NCBI RefSeq assembly: GCF_050948215.1
Contig: NW_027488626.1
Location: 310,001-374,000, forward strand
Direction of reading: 5' to 3'
DNA from: Halictus rubicundus
Taxonomy: Eukaryota > Arthropoda > Insecta > Hymenoptera > Halictidae
Length of the DNA: 64,000 nt
The notes under the pieces are model-generated. The model was not told the DNA's origin. It was given only the letters and a program-made list of their open reading frames with translations, and searched no databases. Positions 37,653 through 47,897 of this stretch are shown here, one piece after another. Each line of letters starts with the position of its first letter. The first letter of the stretch is position 1. The translations under genes and the position numbers were made by a program.

Positions 37653-40219
37653 GGGGAGCCTCAGCGATTCGTCTGAGTAGTTCCCCCCCTCAGACGAGAG
37701 GTATCTCCTCGAACGCACACGGGGAAAATGTCCATCTGACCATCGGCTCGCTGTTTCCGGACACGCGCCAGGAGCTCCAAGAGGACGAGGGATCTCCACC
37801 ACCATGTAAAGAAGCAAATCGCTGTCCGGAAGTGCCGTTGAAAGTCGAGGGCATTCCAGTCAGAGCCCTCGTGGATACGGGTAGTACGGTCACAGCGGTT
37901 TCAGAGGCATGGTACACGTCGCACCAAGATCAACTGCGCACGTGCCCAACATTGCCGGTGACGGGGGCCGTTGTAATTGGAGCGACGGGAAGCAGGTCGG
38001 CCAGATTGAAAAAACAAATCTGGGTGACTCTCAGCCATAACGATAAGACGATCGAGACGTCGGCAGTGATTGTACCTGGACTGATTTGCGAGATGATTCT
38101 CGGCGTCGACGCGCTGAGACAGGCACAGGCTACGGTAAATTTCCAGCAAGACTCGCTCTCGTTAAACACCAGGGACGGGCAAATTACAATCAAAATGTCC
38201 GAAGAAACGGAACCAGCTGACCCGAAGATAAGAACGGTGGGAGAAGCCACGGAACGAACGGACAAGCTGAAAAGGACGGCGAGCGAGACGTTAACTCACC
38301 TCCTAAAAACCGTGCCAGCGACGCCAGCAGAAAAATCCGCGCTGCGTCGTGTCATCAAGGCCTTTCCAGAAGTATGGAGGGAGGAAATAGGAAGAGTAGC
38401 GTGTTACGAGCATCACCTACACGTGAAAATTTCTAAGCCATACTGCAGCCGGACGTATCCGATACCGCTAAAGCATATGGAAGCGGCAGATGCGGAGATC
38501 CAAAGAATGTTAAAGAACGATATCATCCGACCGAGCACCAGCCCGTACTTGAACCCGGTGGTGCCGGTGCTGAAGAAAAACGGGACGCTACGACTCTGTC
38601 TCGATGCGAGGAAGCTAAACGAATATCTTGTCGACGATCACGAGATGTCAGAGACTCCAGATGCGATCTTCCAACGTTTCCAGAGAGTGGATTATCTGAC
38701 GAGCCTCGACTTGACCAACAGTTTCTGGCAAGTGCCCCTGAATAAAGCTTCGCGGAAATACACGGCTTTCTTGTACCGCGGGCGGTGTTACGAGTACGTA
38801 GTGACACCTTTCGGCCTCAAGACAAGTAGCGCAAGCCTTGTGAGAGCGCTGAGGCAAATTCTCGAGGGCATGGATGGATACGTCGTCAATTTCATCGATG
38901 ATATCCTTTGTTTCTCTACAACATTCGAGGAACATATCAAACATCTTTCCGCCCTATTAAAACGGTTAAGGGACCATAATGTCACGCTAAACCTCGAGAA
39001 ATGTAAATTCATGAGGCGCGAAATAAAATTCCTCGGGCACATCTTATCGACAGAAGGCCTCAAACAAGATCCCGAAAAACTCGCCGCAATCCGTGCGTTT
39101 CCATCTCCTCGAAACGTCAAACAACTACGAGGCTTCCTCGGGCTTGTGAACTATTATAGCAAATTCACCGATAAGCATGCCGAGACCACGGCACCGCTGC
39201 TCGCCCTGCTTAAAAAGGGACAACGCTGGACATGGAACGACACGTTGCAAGCGACGTTCGAAAAAATAAAGAGCACTTTTTGTACCGAGGTGGTATTACA
39301 ATACGCGGATACGCGTAAACCGTTCTTCCTATCCACGGATGCGAGTTCGTCAGCAATCGGAGCAGTAATTGAGCAAAATAACGCGAACGGCGAACTAAGA
39401 CCAATCACCTTCGCGAGCCGAACACTAAAAGGGCCGGAATTGGCATATTTCACCACCGAGAAAGAGCTCCTGGCAATAGTATGGGCGCTAGGGAAGCTGA
39501 GGACGTACTTGTACGGGGCTACGATCGTACTTTTCACCGATCACAAAGCCATTACGTTCCTCATGAATAGCAAGCTGTTAAACCAACGCCTTACTCGGTG
39601 GATATTGTCGATACAAGACTACCATCTAGAAATACAGTTCCGCCCAGGGAAAGAAAACATCCCGGCAGATACCATGAGTCGATTGCATAACATGCCCAGT
39701 GGAGAGAGGGCAGATCGACAGACTTGTATACCAATTCTGACAGCACTTGCCCGAGCAATATCACCGTCCCTAGCGACGGCCCTGAAGCGGCTACCCGAAT
39801 GGCAGCAGAAGGACGATAAATTGCGTCACATTCGCGAAAAGTGCGTAAAACAAGGCACTAACGAAAAATCTAGGTATCGTCTCTATAATAGCACGTTGTA
39901 TCACGTGAACAAAAGTGGTGGGGAACGAGCGGTCATCCCCGCAGCTTTACGTGACAATCTCATACGTGAGATACACGAAGTTTACGCACACGTTGGTGGA
40001 GATAAAACTGTAAGACTCATATCTGAATCTTTTTACGTACAGAAACTACATCGACATGTGCGAAAACTGGTATCCACGTGCGATACATGCCAACGAGTCA
40101 AAATTCCTACACACGCGACCCATGCCGATATGCAGAGTATCATACCGAAGTGTCCGCTCGACGTGTTGTCTATCGATTTCTACGGCCCGTTGCCGATTTC
40201 AAGGGGGGGAGTCAGATAG
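37625..40219 (+). CDS. pol: Pol: protease, reverse transcriptase, RNase H, integrase N-terminus
   Basis: This frame is open from 37625, lies -1 relative to gag and overlaps its end, so it is probably made as a Gag-Pol frameshift product. No ATG suits the start; GTG 37832 is already inside the protease. Counting from that GTG, the protease signature LVDTGS has Asp15. The RT active site is FIDD at 354-357 (38891-38902). RNase H has Asp503 and Glu545. The integrase zinc domain has His715, His720, Cys750 and Cys753. The first catalytic Asp of integrase is 782 (40175-40177). The frame stops at TAG 40217-40219, 14 codons later, although the same frame continues with integrase sequence. Confidence 0.93.
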   Translation, partial: LGSDRGKRLRGASAIRLSSSPPQTRGISSNAHGENVHLTIGSLFPDTRQELQEDEGSPPPCKEANRCPEVPLKVEGIPVRALVDTGSTVTAVSEAWYTSHQDQLRTCPTLPVTGAVVIGATGSRSARLKKQIWVTLSHNDKTIETSAVIVPGLICEMILGVDALRQAQATVNFQQDSLSLNTRDGQITIKMSEETEPADPKIRTVGEATERTDKLKRTASETLTHLLKTVPATPAEKSALRRVIKAFPEVWREEIGRVACYEHHLHVKISKPYCSRTYPIPLKHMEAADAEIQRMLKNDIIRPSTSPYLNPVVPVLKKNGTLRLCLDARKLNEYLVDDHEMSETPDAIFQRFQRVDYLTSLDLTNSFWQVPLNKASRKYTAFLYRGRCYEYVVTPFGLKTSSASLVRALRQILEGMDGYVVNFIDDILCFSTTFEEHIKHLSALLKRLRDHNVTLNLEKCKFMRREIKFLGHILSTEGLKQDPEKLAAIRAFPSPRNVKQLRGFLGLVNYYSKFTDKHAETTAPLLALLKKGQRWTWNDTLQATFEKIKSTFCTEVVLQYADTRKPFFLSTDASSSAIGAVIEQNNANGELRPITFASRTLKGPELAYFTTEKELLAIVWALGKLRTYLYGATIVLFTDHKAITFLMNSKLLNQRLTRWILSIQDYHLEIQFRPGKENIPADTMSRLHNMPSGERADRQTCIPILTALARAISPSLATALKRLPEWQQKDDKLRHIREKCVKQGTNEKSRYRLYNSTLYHVNKSGGERAVIPAALRDNLIREIHEVYAHVGGDKTVRLISESFYVQKLHRHVRKLVSTCDTCQRVKIPTHATHADMQSIIPKCPLDVLSIDFYGPLPISRGGVR
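37640..37646 (+). promoter_or_regulatory. Candidate -1 frameshift site between gag and pol
   Basis: The 28-nt overlap of the gag and pol frames (37625-37652) contains GGAAAAC in the register G-GAA-AAC. This resembles the X-XXY-YYZ slippery heptamer but is imperfect in its first three bases. The A-site codon would re-pair fully after slipping. No other heptamer in the overlap fits better. I did not identify a convincing downstream pseudoknot by eye. Confidence 0.35.
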
Positions 40220-41095
40220 ATTCTCGTAGTGGAGGAACTATTCACAAAATTTGTTAAATTGTATCCCATGCGGAACGCAACTACCTGCGTAACGCTCGCG
40301 CGAATTTTCACGCGGTACATTCCAACGTACGGGAAACCCAAGAAGATCATCACCGACCACGGGACGCAATTCACCTCAAGGAAGTGGGCGGAAGCTCTCC
40401 AGAGAGAAGGCATCCACCACGTGCTCTCCTCCATCCGACACCCCCAGAGCAACCCGGTAGAAAGGGTTAACCGCGAGATCGGACGGATCATTCGCACGGT
40501 GGCAGCCCATGCACACGCCTCCTGGGCCAAGTGGGTCGACGTCATCGAAACCTGCTGCAACGAAGTGGTGCACGATGGCACAGGGTTCACGCCAACCGAA
40601 CTCCTGCTGAATAAAAAACCGATGCGACCATGGGCACGATGGGTCCATCACTCCACCGAGCCTGGAACGACAGATGACGAGCCGTATCACGCCAAGCTAC
40701 AGCTCGCGTTCCGGCATATGACAAACAAAGCACGGAAGCGGTGCGAGCGAGCTAACACCGGAAAAATTCACATAGAATACGAACTGGGTGACCATGTATT
40801 GGTAAAGACCAACCCGGTATCAAATGCCGCCGACCGAGAGATAGCCAAGTTCTTCCATTTGTACGAAGGTCCGTACAAGGTAGTACGAAAAAAGGGACCT
40901 TCAACGTACATGCTGGAAAACCCTAACACGAAGGAAATCCGTGGCACATTCCATGCCTCGTGTTTACGACACTACCATCAACAAGGACAGCCACCGGACG
41001 AGGACCGAGACGTCAACAAAGGATCCGCTGTACATCTCATCAGGGTCGAGCCGAGTGGGGAATTCCAGGAAACCCCCAAAACCTGCCCAATATAA
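40220..41095 (+). pseudogene. pol: Integrase core and C-terminus, cut off from Pol by an in-frame TAG
   Basis: This continues the pol frame directly after TAG 40217-40219 with no frame change. It holds the second catalytic Asp of the DDE triad (TDHGTQF, codon 40355-40357) and the Glu (NPVERVN), 34 residues apart, near the usual D35E spacing. A GPY/F-like module (EGPYKVV) lies near the C-terminus. The first Asp lies upstream of the stop, so the catalytic core is split. The segment could only be expressed by stop-codon readthrough, by internal starting (the 288-residue stretch from GTG 40229 lacks the first Asp), or not at all. The flanking sequence is otherwise undamaged. Confidence 0.88.
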
Positions 41096-41145
41096 ACCTG
41101 ACGGGTAACGCCGGCGAGTAGCTCATTCACAAGTCTGCAAGCAAT

Positions 41146-41796
41146 ATGAAAACAGCAGAAACGAGACGTCCAAGCTCCGACGCCGGAAACCAGGCCTACG
41201 CGGCATGGGCGATGGTTAGCCGACCCACCCAGACTGGGGTGGATATCAATTTCCACCAACCACCACCGCACGTGCTAACCACGATAACTCCAGGGACGTG
41301 GAAAACCGGACGCTGGCGGAAGCGACGCTACGCCCACGGCACTCCAACGCAAGCCAGGGTCAACCGGGCAGTAGCTCAGACCCAGACACCGAAAGGGGGG
41401 CCTGAGCGGGCTCACAGGAGCTGGGGAGGCCTCGGACGAGGCACGACACAGGCCGAAGATATGTCGGCGCCCACACAGCCCGACGTACCAGGGGCAAGAC
41501 GCTCCAAGAAAACGCAGCCAGCCGGTGAAACACGACCTGGTGAACCGCCGACGAGGGCCCCAACACCAGCCGAGTTAGAAATGTCCTGGGAGGTCATCCC
41601 ACAGGACACAGAGGTACGGCGGCAGCCACAGCAGCAGGAAGCCGAGAGCCCGGACCTCTCCTGGGACTCATGCGACCTCGACCCGGACCCGCGGCTCCCG
41701 GTGCCGCACGTGAATCAACGGGACCCATTAGGTCTCCTGGGGATGACGGAGAGCCTCATCGAGGAGCTCCTGGAGTCGCCGAAGGGCCACAAGTAA
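41146..41796 (+). CDS. Unrecognised third ORF of the LTR element
   Basis: A 216-residue ATG-initiated frame begins 51 nt after the pol stop and is in a different frame from pol. I do not recognise a family. The protein is hydrophilic and rich in Pro, Thr, Arg, Gln and Glu. Its first half is basic and its last third is acidic, ending in a possible short amphipathic stretch (GLLGMTESLIEELLES). It has no signal peptide, no membrane segment and no zinc finger, so it does not look like an envelope protein. Its position, where some gypsy-type elements carry an extra gene, supports a real gene; low complexity weakens this. It could also be a remnant of a longer Pol tail. Confidence 0.5.
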   Translation: MKTAETRRPSSDAGNQAYAAWAMVSRPTQTGVDINFHQPPPHVLTTITPGTWKTGRWRKRRYAHGTPTQARVNRAVAQTQTPKGGPERAHRSWGGLGRGTTQAEDMSAPTQPDVPGARRSKKTQPAGETRPGEPPTRAPTPAELEMSWEVIPQDTEVRRQPQQQEAESPDLSWDSCDLDPDPRLPVPHVNQRDPLGLLGMTESLIEELLESPKGHK

Positions 41797-42381
41797 CGGG
41801 CTCAACAAAAATCATACGTTCAGTTCAAACAAGTGTTTATTTGTGTTATAAAACGCGACTCAGTGCAAAAATTTTTTTTTTGTTTTTCTGCGTTATGATT
41901 TCCGTCAAGTGGCGTGCGGTTAATTTTATGAAACAATTAAACAAGTGTTTATTTTCGTTATAGTATAAAAGAAGAAGTAAAAGTTTTTTTTTTGTTTTGT
42001 GGTCGTTACTGCGTTAACGAGTAACATGAAAACAAACAAACGTTCATTTTCGTTATAGTATACAAGAAGACTGATTTTATTTTTTTTCTCTTCTTCTCGT
42101 TATAGTATTACTGCGTGAAGTGCAAAAATTTTTTTTTTTGTTTTTCTGCGTTATGATTTCCGTCAAGTGATAAAAGGCTGATTTTATATATATTTTTTTT
42201 TTCTTCTTCTTCTCGTTACTGCGTTTCAGTTTAACAGGCGTGTAATTTTGGAAAAGGACTGCGTTTAAGTTGACAAAAAGACTGCATTTAGTTTAACATT
42301 TTCGTTTGTTTTTCTCCGTACTCGATTCGGTAGTGTTCGAGATTACCATGCATCGATACTGCGTGTTGCACGGGTAATCTC
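41797..42381 (+). other. AT-rich internal untranslated region with direct repeats and poly(T) runs
   Basis: No gene is visible here. A ~50-bp segment containing a T10-11 run and TTTCTGCGTTATGATTTCCG occurs at 41863-41911 and again at 42120-42169, differing in T-run length. Related CGTTATAGTATA/AAGAAG segments recur near 41,957, 42,051 and 42,099. The composition contrasts sharply with the GC-richer LTR and ORFs. It is probably a 3' untranslated region that grew by replication slippage. Confidence 0.75.
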
Positions 42382-42398
42382 GAAAGTGGAGGTGGGGG
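42382..42398 (+). promoter_or_regulatory. Polypurine tract
   Basis: GAAAGTGGAGGTGGGGG lies 5 nt before the 3' LTR and is the expected primer for plus-strand DNA synthesis. Two T residues interrupt the purine run, and TAATA separates it from the LTR, which is a slightly wide gap. Confidence 0.7.
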
Positions 42399-42403
42399 TA
42401 ATA

Positions 42404-44610
42404 TGTAACCGTGTCGGTTACATACACATATACCGCACGGATCGGTCGGCGATACGACCCCACCACCGTACCATACTACGTTGTTCGCGAGTCCGGAGAT
42501 AGTGAGGGATCGCGAGATATCGCGATCCTTGTCGAGTTGCGCACGCATCGATCCCCACTCGATAATGATCGAAGGAGGTCGATGCGAGCCAGCGATCGAG
42601 CACTCTACGTCTGGAAGCGGTCCGAGAAACACGCGTTTACGAATTGTGTCTGTTCGACGAAACACGGTACCCGTTCGAGGAGTCAAACCGACTTGGCAGA
42701 GCAAGGCAAACCGTCCTTCCTGCTCTCAACGCGTACGCGCCTCAAACCGAGGAGTCACGAGCGCAAACCGCGCCGTGGCACTGTCGAAACGTTTTATATA
42801 AAGCTCCGTGACTCTCGGACGTGACCGCGTAGTAGTCAAACGAAATTACATAATTTTCACTCGCCTAAAGATTGATCGAGAAATGTTTAATTATCAATTC
42901 CGAGGTGAAGCATTACTAGTGTCAGTGTAGATTACTTGCAGCGAGCAAGTCGCGAGTACTATTTAGGAGCGACGGCGAGTGGAAGGCGCCGTGTGTCGGT
43001 ACGACACGATTTTGTAAAATTTAGAGAACTGCGTCGCGCAGAGATAGAAACGCGTCGCGAAGCGTGCGATTATCGCGTCGAACAGACACAGTAGATTCAC
43101 TTCGTCCTTCAAGTATAAATATTAGTATGGGGTACGTATAAGTATCGTTTCAAAGATACAGTACGTACTATACGGGTCGAAGCGAGACAGTCAATCATCG
43201 CATGATCGCGGTGGTTCTTCCGAAACCTCAACAGAGCATACTCTGAGGCTACGAAACGTACCAAAGGGTAAACTCCTGGGTTCCGAGGGACTGCCGAGGT
43301 TTTCTGTGAGTCTCGTCTGGATCGAGACTATTTCACTTCGCACAATCAGGGCTCTTCTGCCGTGACCTTAATCGAGGGTACTCCGAGGCCACGCACCGTG
43401 CCAGAGGGTACTCTTCTGGGTCCCGTGGAATTACCGAGGTTTGGTGTGGGTCTCGACCAGATTCGAGGCGATTGTACTTCGTACGATCGCGGCTACTCTG
43501 TCGTGACCTTATCAGAGCTTGCTCCGAGGCCACGTATCGTGCCGAAGGGTAGACTCCTGGGTCCCGTCGAGCGACCGAGGTTTAGTGCGAGTCTCCCCCG
43601 AATCGGTACGAAAGAGCATCGCACGATCCCGAGTATTCTGTCGTGACCTTTGTCCGAGATCACTCTGAGGCCACGTATCGTGCCAAAGGGTGAACTTATA
43701 GGTCCCGTGGAATAATCGAGGTTTAGTGCACGTCTCTACAGAATCGAGACGATCGCGCCTTGCACGATCGAGGACACTCTGCCGTGACCAATATCCGAGA
43801 ACACTCCGAGGCCATGTATCATGCCAAAGGGTAGACTCGTGCGTCCCGTGGAGTGACCAAGGTTTAGTGTGCGTCTCCACTCAGGCCACTTGTCCGAACA
43901 TCGTCCAGGTGCCTGGTTGGTCTGACAGGTACGACGTCGTTCGATCGCGGATTTCGGGTCAGATAGGAGCGATCGGACTTTGCACGGTCACTGACACTCT
44001 GCCGCCGCCTCGCCCGAGACTGCTTAGAGGCCACGATTACGTGCCGAAGAGCAGAATCATTGGAAGCGTGGAGTGACGGCGATTTCGTGTTTGTCTCCAT
44101 CCCGATCACTCGTACGATTATCCGGCCGAGTGTAGGGACGGTCAGACGGGTCACGAACTGCTTGTCGCGGGGCGCGATCCGTGCTGAGTGATTTTCTAAA
44201 CCGATTCCGAAAACCGGGCGTAGAGTCGAGCGAGCGTACCGCGAGCGTTTTTCACGCGTTCATAATACTTTGTTTATGTGTCGCGAGCCGTCGGCACGGG
44301 AGGCCGACCTATTGTTCCACACGGTACCTGGAATTAACTGTATCCAAACATACACGACGGTTCTTACGAGAATATATCATCTTTTGTTACCTTATCTGGG
44401 CTACTAATATCTCATTTAACTCGTCCATACCTCGCCGCTTTCCAGTGCCTGGAGGCACGAATCCATTCCTGCTCGCAAACGTGCAGGCTTCGAGAAATTA
44501 GGGTAGTAACCGGCCCTGCGAGACGGTTAGGGATAGTCTCGAGACGCGAAGTAGAGATACGAGTAACAGCGTACGCGAATCGGTAGAAACGGTAGGAAAG
44601 AACGGTTACA
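42404..44610 (+). repeat. 3' LTR (2207 bp)
   Basis: This is the direct repeat of 33861-36067 with the same length and no base difference found by eye, including the terminal palindrome, TATA box and 141-bp repeat array. It abuts satellite beginning CTCT, the right copy of the target duplication. Confidence 0.97.
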
Positions 44611-46368
44611 CTCTATCCTATCCTATCCTCTATCCTATCCTATCCTCTATCCTATCCTATCCTCCATCCTATCCTATCCTCTATCCTATCCAATCCCCTA
44701 TGTTATCCTCTATCCTATCCTATCCTCTATAATATCGTATCCTCTATCATATCCTATCCTCTTTCCTATAATATCATCTATCCTATCCTATCCTCTATCC
44801 TATCCTATCCTCTATCCTATCATATCCTATATCCTATCCTATCCTCTATCCTATCCTATCCTCTATCCTATCCTATCCTCCATCCTATCCTATCCTCTAT
44901 CCTATCCAATACCCTATGTTATCCTCTATCCTATCCTATCCTCTATAATATCGTATCCTGTATCCTATCTTATCCTCTGTCCTAACCTATCCTCAATCCT
45001 ATCCTATCCTCTATCCTATCGCATCCTCTATCCTATCCAATCCTCTATCCTATCCTATCCTCTATCCTATCCTATCGTCTATCCTATCCTATCCTCTATC
45101 CTATCCTATCCTCTATCCTACCCTATCCTCTATCCAATCCTATCCTCTATCCTATCCTATCCTCTATACTATCGTATCCTCTATAATATCGTATCCTCTA
45201 TAATATCGTATCCTGTATCCTATCCTGTCCTCTTTCCTATCCTATCATCAATCCTATCCTATCCTCTATCCTATCCAATCCCCTATGTTATCCTCTATCC
45301 TATCCTATCCTCTATAATATCGTATCCTCTATCATATCCTATCCTCTTTCCTATAATATCATCTATCCTATCCTATCCTCTATCCTATCCTATCCTCTAT
45401 CCTATCATATCCTCTATCCTATCCTATCCTCTTTCCTATAATATCATCTATCCTATCCTATCCTCTGTCCTACCCTATCCTTTATCCTATCCTATCCTCT
45501 ATAATATCCTATCCTCTATAGTATCGTATCCTGTATCCTATCTTATCCTCTATCCTATCCTATCCTGTATCCTATCCTATCCTCAATCCAATCATATCCG
45601 CTATCCTATCGTATCCTCTATCCTATCCTATCTTCTATCCTATCCTATCCTCTATCCTATCCTATCCTCTATCCTATCCTATCCTCTATCCTATCCTATC
45701 CTCTATCCTATCCTATACTCTATCCTATCATATCCTCTATCCTATCATATCCTCTATCCTATCCTATCCTCTATCCTATCCTATCCTCTATCCTATCCTA
45801 TACTCTATCCTATCCTATCCTCTATCCTACCCTATCCTTTATCCTATCCTATCCTCTATCCTATCCTATCCTCTATAATATCGTATCCTGTATCCTATCT
45901 TATCCATTGTCCTATCCTATCCTCTATCCTATCCTATCCTCTATAATATCCTATCCTCTATACTATCCTATCCTCTGTCCTATCCTATCCTCTATCCTAT
46001 CCTATCCTCTATCCTATCCTATCCTCTATCCTATCCTATCCTCTATCCTATCCTCTATCCTATCCTATCCTCTATCCTATCCTATCCTGTATCCTATCCT
46101 ATCCTCTATACTATCCTATCCTCTATCCTATCCTATCCTCTATCCTATCCTATCCTCTATCCTATCCTATCCTCTATCCTATCCTATCCTCTATCCTATC
46201 CTATCCTCTATCCTATCCAATCCTCTATCCTATCCTATCCCCTATGTTATCCTCTATCCTATCCTATCCTCTATAATATCGTATCCTCTATCATATCCTA
46301 TCTTCTTTCCTATAATATCATCTATCCTATCCTATCCTCTATCCTACCCTATCCTTTATCCTATCCTA
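44611..46368 (+). repeat. 17-bp satellite array, middle block
   Basis: This has the same unit and orientation as the left block. The order of variants follows the segments at about 16.6-18.3 kb and 23.5-25.2 kb: the rare variant AATACCCTATGTT is at 16,831, 23,770 and 44,908. It therefore continues the left block across the LTR insertion. It ends where the R1-clade element's poly(A) tail begins. Frames such as 45907-46392 are satellite translation, not a gene. Confidence 0.95.
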
Positions 46369-46380
46369 TTTTTTTTTTTT
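46369..46380 (-). other. Poly(A) tail of the R1-clade element
   Basis: Twelve T on the + strand are twelve A at the 3' end of the - strand element, directly next to the satellite. A 3' A tail is the mark of target-primed reverse transcription. Confidence 0.9.
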
Positions 46381-46405
46381 CCGAGGAGGTAATCTCGTTA
46401 CGGAT

Positions 46406-46437
46406 ACCCGAACCCCCCCGGGGGGGGTGGTCCGGGT
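46406..46437 (-). other. GC-rich hairpin in the 3' untranslated region
   Basis: A C7 run (46413-46419) meets a G8 run (46420-46427), and outer arms ACCCG (46406-46410) and CGGGT (46433-46437) extend the pairing. It lies about 26 nt before the poly(A) tail, where many LINEs carry a stem-loop recognised by their reverse transcriptase. That role here is inference. Confidence 0.5.
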
Positions 46438-46791
46438 TATGTGGGACTCCTCGGCTGGTTGGTGCAACGCCGAGTATACCCACCAACTCCTCCCCGTCCG
46501 TCCCTAGACTCCTGGGGGCACCCGTGCTCTGCGCGCGCATGTCAATCCGGTGTGCCCCCGCCTTAGCATACCACCCGGGGGGGGGGTGACGCGGCCCCCT
46601 CCCGTACCTACTCTATCCGAAGGCACCACGCAACGGACGACGTGGCGCCTTCCCCCCCTGTTAGGCCGCCCGATGAGCATCCGAGCCCCCGCCCGAGATG
46701 CCCGGCGGCCTCCGGGGACGCCGTTGGTGACCGAGTGTAAGGGGATATCCGATCCCCCGCCTCGAGACCATCAAGGGCGTCCCCGCTCGCG
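46438..46791 (-). other. 3' untranslated region of the R1-clade element
   Basis: This is a GC-rich stretch between the ORF2 stop and the terminal hairpin. It contains a G10 run on + at 46577-46586. A + strand frame of 105 codons (46550-46867) crosses it but shows no family resemblance and reads against ORF2. Confidence 0.7.
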
Positions 46792-47362
46792 TCAGAGGCG
46801 TCGCAACGGGGGTACGCCCCCGGGGCGTACCCTGCGCCGCCTCCCCCCCCTTCGGCCGGGATCGTGATTACGCTCCCGATCCCGTTCCGCAGCCTCCTTC
46901 CGCAGCATAACCCGCTCGCAGAAGGAAGCGAACCTCCTCCACGCCTCCTCGCCACCGGCTGCCGCAGCGACGACAGCCGGGAGCGAGAGGTCGTGGCCCA
47001 CCGCGCGCCGCAGGGCACGGCGCTCTCCCCCCCATGCCGGACACTCCTCCAGAGTGTGTTGCGCCGTGTCCCGCGGCTCGCCGCAGTGGTGACACGCCTC
47101 CTCGGTCTCCCTCCCGATGCGACACAGGTAGTCGCCGAAGCACCCGTGCCCGCTCATCACCTGCGTCACACGGTAGGAGACCCTATGCCCCATCCATCCC
47201 CTGTTCCATTGATCGAACACCGGGAGGATGGCCCGAACGGCCCGCCTCTCGCCCTCCCTCGTCCCGGGAAGGCTATCGCGCCACTCCCGGGCTGCGTGCC
47301 GCCGAGCATGTCGCCTGAGCTCATCCACCATGAGCCGCGCCTGATCCGGGGCCACCCCCGGA
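46792..47362 (-). pseudogene. ORF2 C-terminal segment with CCHC motif (third frame)
   Basis: This is the last part of the R1-clade ORF2, read in a frame one step away from the preceding segment. Counting from GTG 47355, it has a GHGCFGDYLCRIG stretch and a zinc motif with Cys88, Cys91, His100 and Cys105 (CX2CX8HX4C; 47041-47094), the usual C-terminal end of R1-clade ORF2. The tail is Arg/Gly-rich and ends at TGA 46792-46794. The break from the upstream frame lies at or close to a C5 run on + (47355-47359), consistent with loss of one base. A sequencing error at the homopolymer is also possible. Confidence 0.85.
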
Positions 47363-47897
47363 GCCGGAGTTCCCTGGAGTGCGTATGCACATCCGCCAAC
47401 ACGCGGGCCTCCAGCTCGAGGGGGATCAGCCCCGACATCACCATCGCCGTCGCGTATGAAATGGTGCGGTACCCCCGCACGATGCCTATGGCCAGCCTGC
47501 GCTCGATGCGACGCAGCAGCGACCGTGTGCCGTCACAGCGCCCCCTAGCCAAGACATCGCGCGCCCATACAGGGGCTCCGTACAGGACCAAAACTCGCAC
47601 CACCACCGCGAACAGACGACGCACCCGTCCACAGGGTCCCCCGAGATTCGGGAGAAGGCGACCGAGCGCAGCGGTCGCCCTCTCCGCCCGGGGCGCCAGC
47701 GACTCAAGGTGGCGGTCAAAACGCCACCGGCCGTCAAGCTCGAGTCCCAGGTACCGCATCTGGGACCCGACCTTGACCATCCCCTCCCCCACGCAGATCC
47801 AGCACTGGGGAGGCGCCGCCAACCGGGCCGAGCGGAGAAACCACATGGCCCTGGTTTTCTCGACGGACACCTCTAGGCCCAGCGACCGGATCGCGCG
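47356..47897 (-). pseudogene. ORF2 middle segment after the RT active site (second frame)
   Basis: Homology to R1-clade ORF2 resumes here at RAIRSLGLEV, the conserved segment after the YADD motif, and runs through a conserved YLGLELDGRW region and the thumb-like stretch to about 47,360. Reading on in this frame reaches a stop at 47166 but has left the family sequence. Relative to the family, about ten residues between YADD and RAIRSLGLEV seem to be missing, so the upstream break is probably a small deletion of 3n+1 nt and not a single lost base. The size is judged from memory of the family. Confidence 0.8.

Larger units (their letters stand above)
33861..44610 (+). mobile_element. Ty3/gypsy LTR retrotransposon, nearly intact
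   Basis: A 10,750-bp element with two 2207-bp LTRs, primer-binding site, gag, protease-RT-RNase H-integrase pol, a third ORF and a polypurine tract. The order protease, RT, RNase H, integrase places it in the Ty3/gypsy group. It is flanked on both sides by CTCT, a 4-bp target duplication. Removing the element and one CTCT restores an in-phase 17-bp satellite register. The LTRs read as identical, so insertion was recent. An in-frame TAG in the integrase (40217-40219) is the only clear lesion. There is no env-like gene: the third ORF has no signal peptide or membrane segment. Confidence 0.96.

Noticed and set aside
35869..39537. Minus-strand frames opposite gag and pol
   Set aside because: They are shadows of well-recognised + strand proteins and have no independent motif.
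41146..41796. Envelope gene, which would make the LTR element an errantivirus
   Set aside because: There is no signal peptide, no transmembrane segment, no cleavage-site pattern and only one cysteine in the frame.
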